From NCBI GenBank assembly GCA_015233155.1, contig JADFYG010000027.1, positions 17,013 through 81,012 on the forward strand: a stretch of DNA of 64,000 bases. Reading direction: 5' to 3'. The position numbers and the translations under genes were made by a program. Source of the DNA: Candidatus Rifleibacteriota bacterium (GTDB taxonomy: Bacteria; Muiribacteriota; Ozemobacteria; Ozemobacterales; Ozemobacteraceae). The notes under the pieces are model-generated. The model was not told the DNA's origin. It saw only the letters and a list, made by a program, of their open reading frames with translations, and ran no database searches. Shown in pieces: positions 61,648 to 64,000 of this stretch. Every line of letters begins with the position of its first letter. The stretch's first letter is position 1.

Positions 61648-62763
61648 TTATTCAACGTTGTGCCAGGAGATCTCCCGGACAGCGCGCACGGAACGATCAA
61701 TGAAAAAATCGCGTTGGCTATAGACTTTATATTTTCCATAGCCCTTCTTTAAGATCTCTCGGTCTTCCGCGACCATCATGCAAACATTGCCATTTATTGG
61801 ATTCAAAAAAACTTCTCCGCCGGAGAAAAGCGATCGATAGCCATCAGCACCGGTAACGAGCAAATAGCAATTCTTCGGATCGAACGATCCTGCACGTTTC
61901 TTTAACAGTCCTCCAAGATCGAATCCTTCCCGGGGATGGATTCCATGAAAGCCTTTTCCGAGACCAAAAGAACAGTCCTGGATCTGTAAATCAGCAGTAG
62001 TAGAACCGATGAGTGTTCCGGCGGATATTTTTTCACCGCTCAAAAGAACAATTTGAGGATCTTCAACCCACATTACATCCCTCTCCTGATTAGTCAGCTT
62101 CACTTCAGGAGTGGAAGCAACCTGGCAGACTCTAATTTCCACAACGTCCTCAATGCATCGTCCCGGCCAGCCATCTTGCATGGCCACAACACTAAATCCT
62201 TTGGGAATGGATAACTTCGGAGGTTTTGGCCCTGCATGGCAGGATTCGCAATTCTTTAGAGAAGGTAAAGATGAAGAACAATCCATCCATTTTTCTATTT
62301 GATAGCCCATTGAGGCAAGGTCATCATGTTTATGGGGCATCAAAAATCGTGCCTGATTGAAAATCATTACATCATTATTGCCGGCACCCAGAAAGACTTC
62401 CCCATACGAAAACGCGGCTTTTTCCCCGCCTTTTCCGATCACTTGAATATACATATCAAGTTCGCGATCAAAGCCGTCAGCCGTTTTCTTTTTTACACCG
62501 ATTATTTTCAGAAGATCACCCAGTGCATACCCTCGAAATTCATAGGTGCCTCTGTATGACCCGTCGGGGAGGGGCCATTTCAGTTTCTCATCAGTTAACT
62601 GACATTTTTCTAATAGAGGGAGAATATCGGCGACTTCCTTTTCGATAGCTCCGGTGATTTTAAGTTCCGATGCAGCCTGACTTTGCGAATTCATGGAAAA
62701 CATAAAACCGGCAAAAATCAGAAGACGGCAAAAAAACCTGAAAGTCTCACGGCCGATGCTCAT
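61648..62763 (-). CDS. Exported protein with duplicated sulfite-oxidase-like fold and a CxxCH motif
   Basis: A 371-residue protein with a signal peptide (about 1-31). It contains two related domains (about 36-160 and 218-345) resembling the molybdopterin-binding fold of sulfite oxidases; the repeat is visible in GGEKAAFSYGEVFLGAGN and DGYRSLFSGGEVFLNPIN. Between them lies NCESCHAG (Cys172-x2-Cys175-His176), the c-type haem attachment motif. The essential molybdenum-ligating Cys of sulfite oxidases is not evident in either copy. It may be a periplasmic electron-transfer or binding protein. The substrate is unknown. Confidence 0.72.
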   Translation of the reverse strand: MSIGRETFRFFCRLLIFAGFMFSMNSQSQAASELKITGAIEKEVADILPLLEKCQLTDEKLKWPLPDGSYRGTYEFRGYALGDLLKIIGVKKKTADGFDRELDMYIQVIGKGGEKAAFSYGEVFLGAGNNDVMIFNQARFLMPHKHDDLASMGYQIEKWMDCSSSLPSLKNCESCHAGPKPPKLSIPKGFSVVAMQDGWPGRCIEDVVEIRVCQVASTPEVKLTNQERDVMWVEDPQIVLLSGEKISAGTLIGSTTADLQIQDCSFGLGKGFHGIHPREGFDLGGLLKKRAGSFDPKNCYLLVTGADGYRSLFSGGEVFLNPINGNVCMMVAEDREILKKGYGKYKVYSQRDFFIDRSVRAVREISWHNVE

Positions 62764-63194
62764 TGCGTCTCTCCTGCAAACATTTTACAAACTGAATAAT
62801 CAAGCCATATCGAATATTATTTTGTAATTGTAGGCCACCGGATAAAAGAATGCAATCCCGGCAAAATTGCCCGAAGATTAGTGCCTGCTGCTTCTCGCTT
62901 GTGATGCTCGTGTTCGGAGTCACATTTAGCATAGCAAACGCATTAAAAACTCAGGAATGGTCTATAACACGGCTCTCGACACTCTAACTAGGATACCAGG
63001 GCGTGACCGCCGGGCACGCTGAAGCGCAGAGCGGCGCGCCCGGCGGTCGCGCCCTACCACAGAACTTTTAATGCGTTTGCCCTGTCACATTTAGAATCTG
63101 TTTGTATTTCCGGTATATTTCATCTAAAATGATCCGGTGCCGTGTAGCATAACGACAAGGGCATTTTACACATAATTTCAGGAGGAATAAACGG
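62764..63194. other. 431-bp intergenic region containing a MITE-like element
   Basis: The region separates divergent genes. Apart from the palindromic element at 62930-63083 there is no ORF or RNA gene that can be supported. An AGGAGGA ribosome site lies just before the cyclophilin start. Confidence 0.5.
62930..63083. mobile_element. MITE-like palindromic element with 11-bp flanking direct repeat
   Basis: The 154-bp block has 15-bp perfect inverted repeats near its ends (GCAAACGCATTAAAA at 62934-62948 and its complement at 63066-63080). Inside are 22-bp G/C-rich arms (62998-63019 and 63034-63055) with two mismatches. It is flanked by identical GTCACATTTAG at 62919-62929 and 63084-63094, which looks like a target-site duplication. 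It has no coding capacity, so it would move only with a transposase encoded elsewhere. Confidence 0.7.
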
Positions 63195-63836
63195 ATGATA
63201 AAACAAATTTGTGCGGCAACAATGATTGTGGCATTACTCAGTGGTGCAGGGATTGCGTTTGCACTTGATGCGAAGACAGAGACAACTGCTTCCGGAACAG
63301 CCAAAAAGCATTGGGCAAAGCCTCCGGAGATGAAAATAAATCCGGATAAAACATACATTGCGACTTTGAAAACCAGTCTCGGCGAGATAAAGGTTGAGTT
63401 ACTGGCCAAGGAATCACCCAAAACAGTCAACAACTTCGTATTTCTTGCCCGTGAGAATTTTTACGATGGAACCATTTTCCATCGGATCATCAAAGATTTC
63501 ATGATCCAGGGCGGAGATCCACTGGGAACAGGTGAGGGCGATCCGGGCTACAGCTTTTCCGATGAGTTGCCGGCAAAACATTCATACGAGGCTGGGATAA
63601 TGGCTATGGCCAATGCCGGCCCCAACACACAGGGAAGCCAGTTTTTCATCTGTAACGGTGACGGAGCGAAAAGACTTGATTCTCATCCGAATTATACCCA
63701 GTTTGGAAAGGTTGTCGGCGGTATGGATGTCGTTTTGAAAATCTCCGGGGTGGAAGTCGGTCTTAATAGTATGGGCGAAACCAGCAAACCTAAAGAGCCG
63801 CCGGTTTTGCAGAGTGTTCTCATTGAGGAAAAGTAG
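63195..63836 (+). CDS. Exported cyclophilin-type peptidyl-prolyl isomerase
   Basis: A 213-residue protein with a signal peptide (about 1-24). The cyclophilin domain covers ~52-210 and has the catalytic segment IFHRIIKDFMIQGGDPLGTG (Arg and Phe of the active site) and NTQGSQFFICNG. AGGAGGA stands before the ATG. It would catalyse proline isomerisation in the periplasm or at the envelope. It is downstream of a MITE-like element and has no neighbours in view on the same strand. Confidence 0.95.
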   Translation: MIKQICAATMIVALLSGAGIAFALDAKTETTASGTAKKHWAKPPEMKINPDKTYIATLKTSLGEIKVELLAKESPKTVNNFVFLARENFYDGTIFHRIIKDFMIQGGDPLGTGEGDPGYSFSDELPAKHSYEAGIMAMANAGPNTQGSQFFICNGDGAKRLDSHPNYTQFGKVVGGMDVVLKISGVEVGLNSMGETSKPKEPPVLQSVLIEEK

Positions 63837-64000
63837 AACATCAGGAGCGACCTGCAAAATTTCGTAACATCTCGAGGGACTTGCAATATTCTGAAAATAT
63901 TGGCGGGCGTTTCCCTCAAGTTTCTTTGAAAACAAAATTTTCACGCTTTCTTGTACATTTTTATCAAAAAAGGGCGCTTTTTCGGACAACCCCCAAAACT

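Noticed and set aside
1..64000. tRNA or rRNA genes
   Set aside because: Intergenic regions were read for T-loop-like sequences and conserved rRNA stretches; none could be supported by eye.

Overview
The window is about 64 kb of densely packed bacterial chromosome of roughly balanced base composition. It is diderm: there is a complete TolC/adaptor/RND efflux operon, a beta-barrel-like exported protein, UppP, a lytic transglycosylase and an AmpG-like transporter. Oxygen-sensitive chemistry is prominent (HydE-type and three other radical SAM enzymes, hydrogenase maturation factors), which fits an anaerobic or facultative lifestyle. The mix of a type-2 IleS, a CsaB-type pyruvyl transferase, a PocR-domain sensor and many PAS/GAF kinases points away from well-studied proteobacteria and towards an uncultured lineage such as Candidatus Riflebacteria. 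That placement is inference with low confidence. No rRNA, tRNA, CRISPR array or intact IS element was seen.

Layout. 0-6 kb: AAA+ ATPase with a winged-helix N-terminus, an FHA-like membrane protein, and a 1161-residue DUF5693-CsaB fusion. 6-9 kb: a NarL-type sensor kinase and regulator, plus a damaged-looking PAS gene. 9-17 kb: a SlyD-like FKBP with a His/Cys-rich tail, then an exported barrel protein, a small Cys/His protein and a CzcCBA-type heavy-metal efflux operon. 17-28 kb: an amino acid permease, an Rpn-family nuclease with a probable gene-within-gene, a HEAT/zinc-ribbon protein, dnaN, ileS, and mtnA plus a class II aldolase. 28-36 kb: higBA, a GAF histidine kinase, uppP, an SLT/TPR protein and a three-gene pseudopilin-like operon. 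35.5-39 kb: yggS, yggT, a HypC-HydE fusion, hypA and hypB. 39-45 kb: a TPR metallopeptidase, an ABC/TPR operon of higher G+C appearance and a DUF4105 protein. 45-53.5 kb: a CARF-type RtcR, TcdA, an ATP/ADP-translocase-like carrier and three consecutive radical SAM genes. 53.5-64 kb: an exported SelO-like pseudokinase, a POT transporter, a PocR hybrid kinase lacking its phospho-acceptor histidine, an AmpG-like carrier, an ATL protein, a duplicated sulfite-oxidase-fold protein and a periplasmic cyclophilin.

The most interesting signals are: (1) a HypC domain fused to the [FeFe]-hydrogenase maturase HydE beside hypA and hypB, with no hypDEF or hydFG in view; (2) a strong internal Shine-Dalgarno and ATG inside the rpn nuclease gene that would make a 91-residue C-terminal protein, matching the intragenic antitoxin arrangement known for this family; (3) an exported SelO-like protein whose presumed catalytic Asp is Gly; (4) a hybrid kinase with Tyr in place of the H-box His; (5) a radical SAM triad near RtcR and TcdA; and (6) several palindromic, MITE-like intergenic elements, one flanked by an 11-bp direct repeat.
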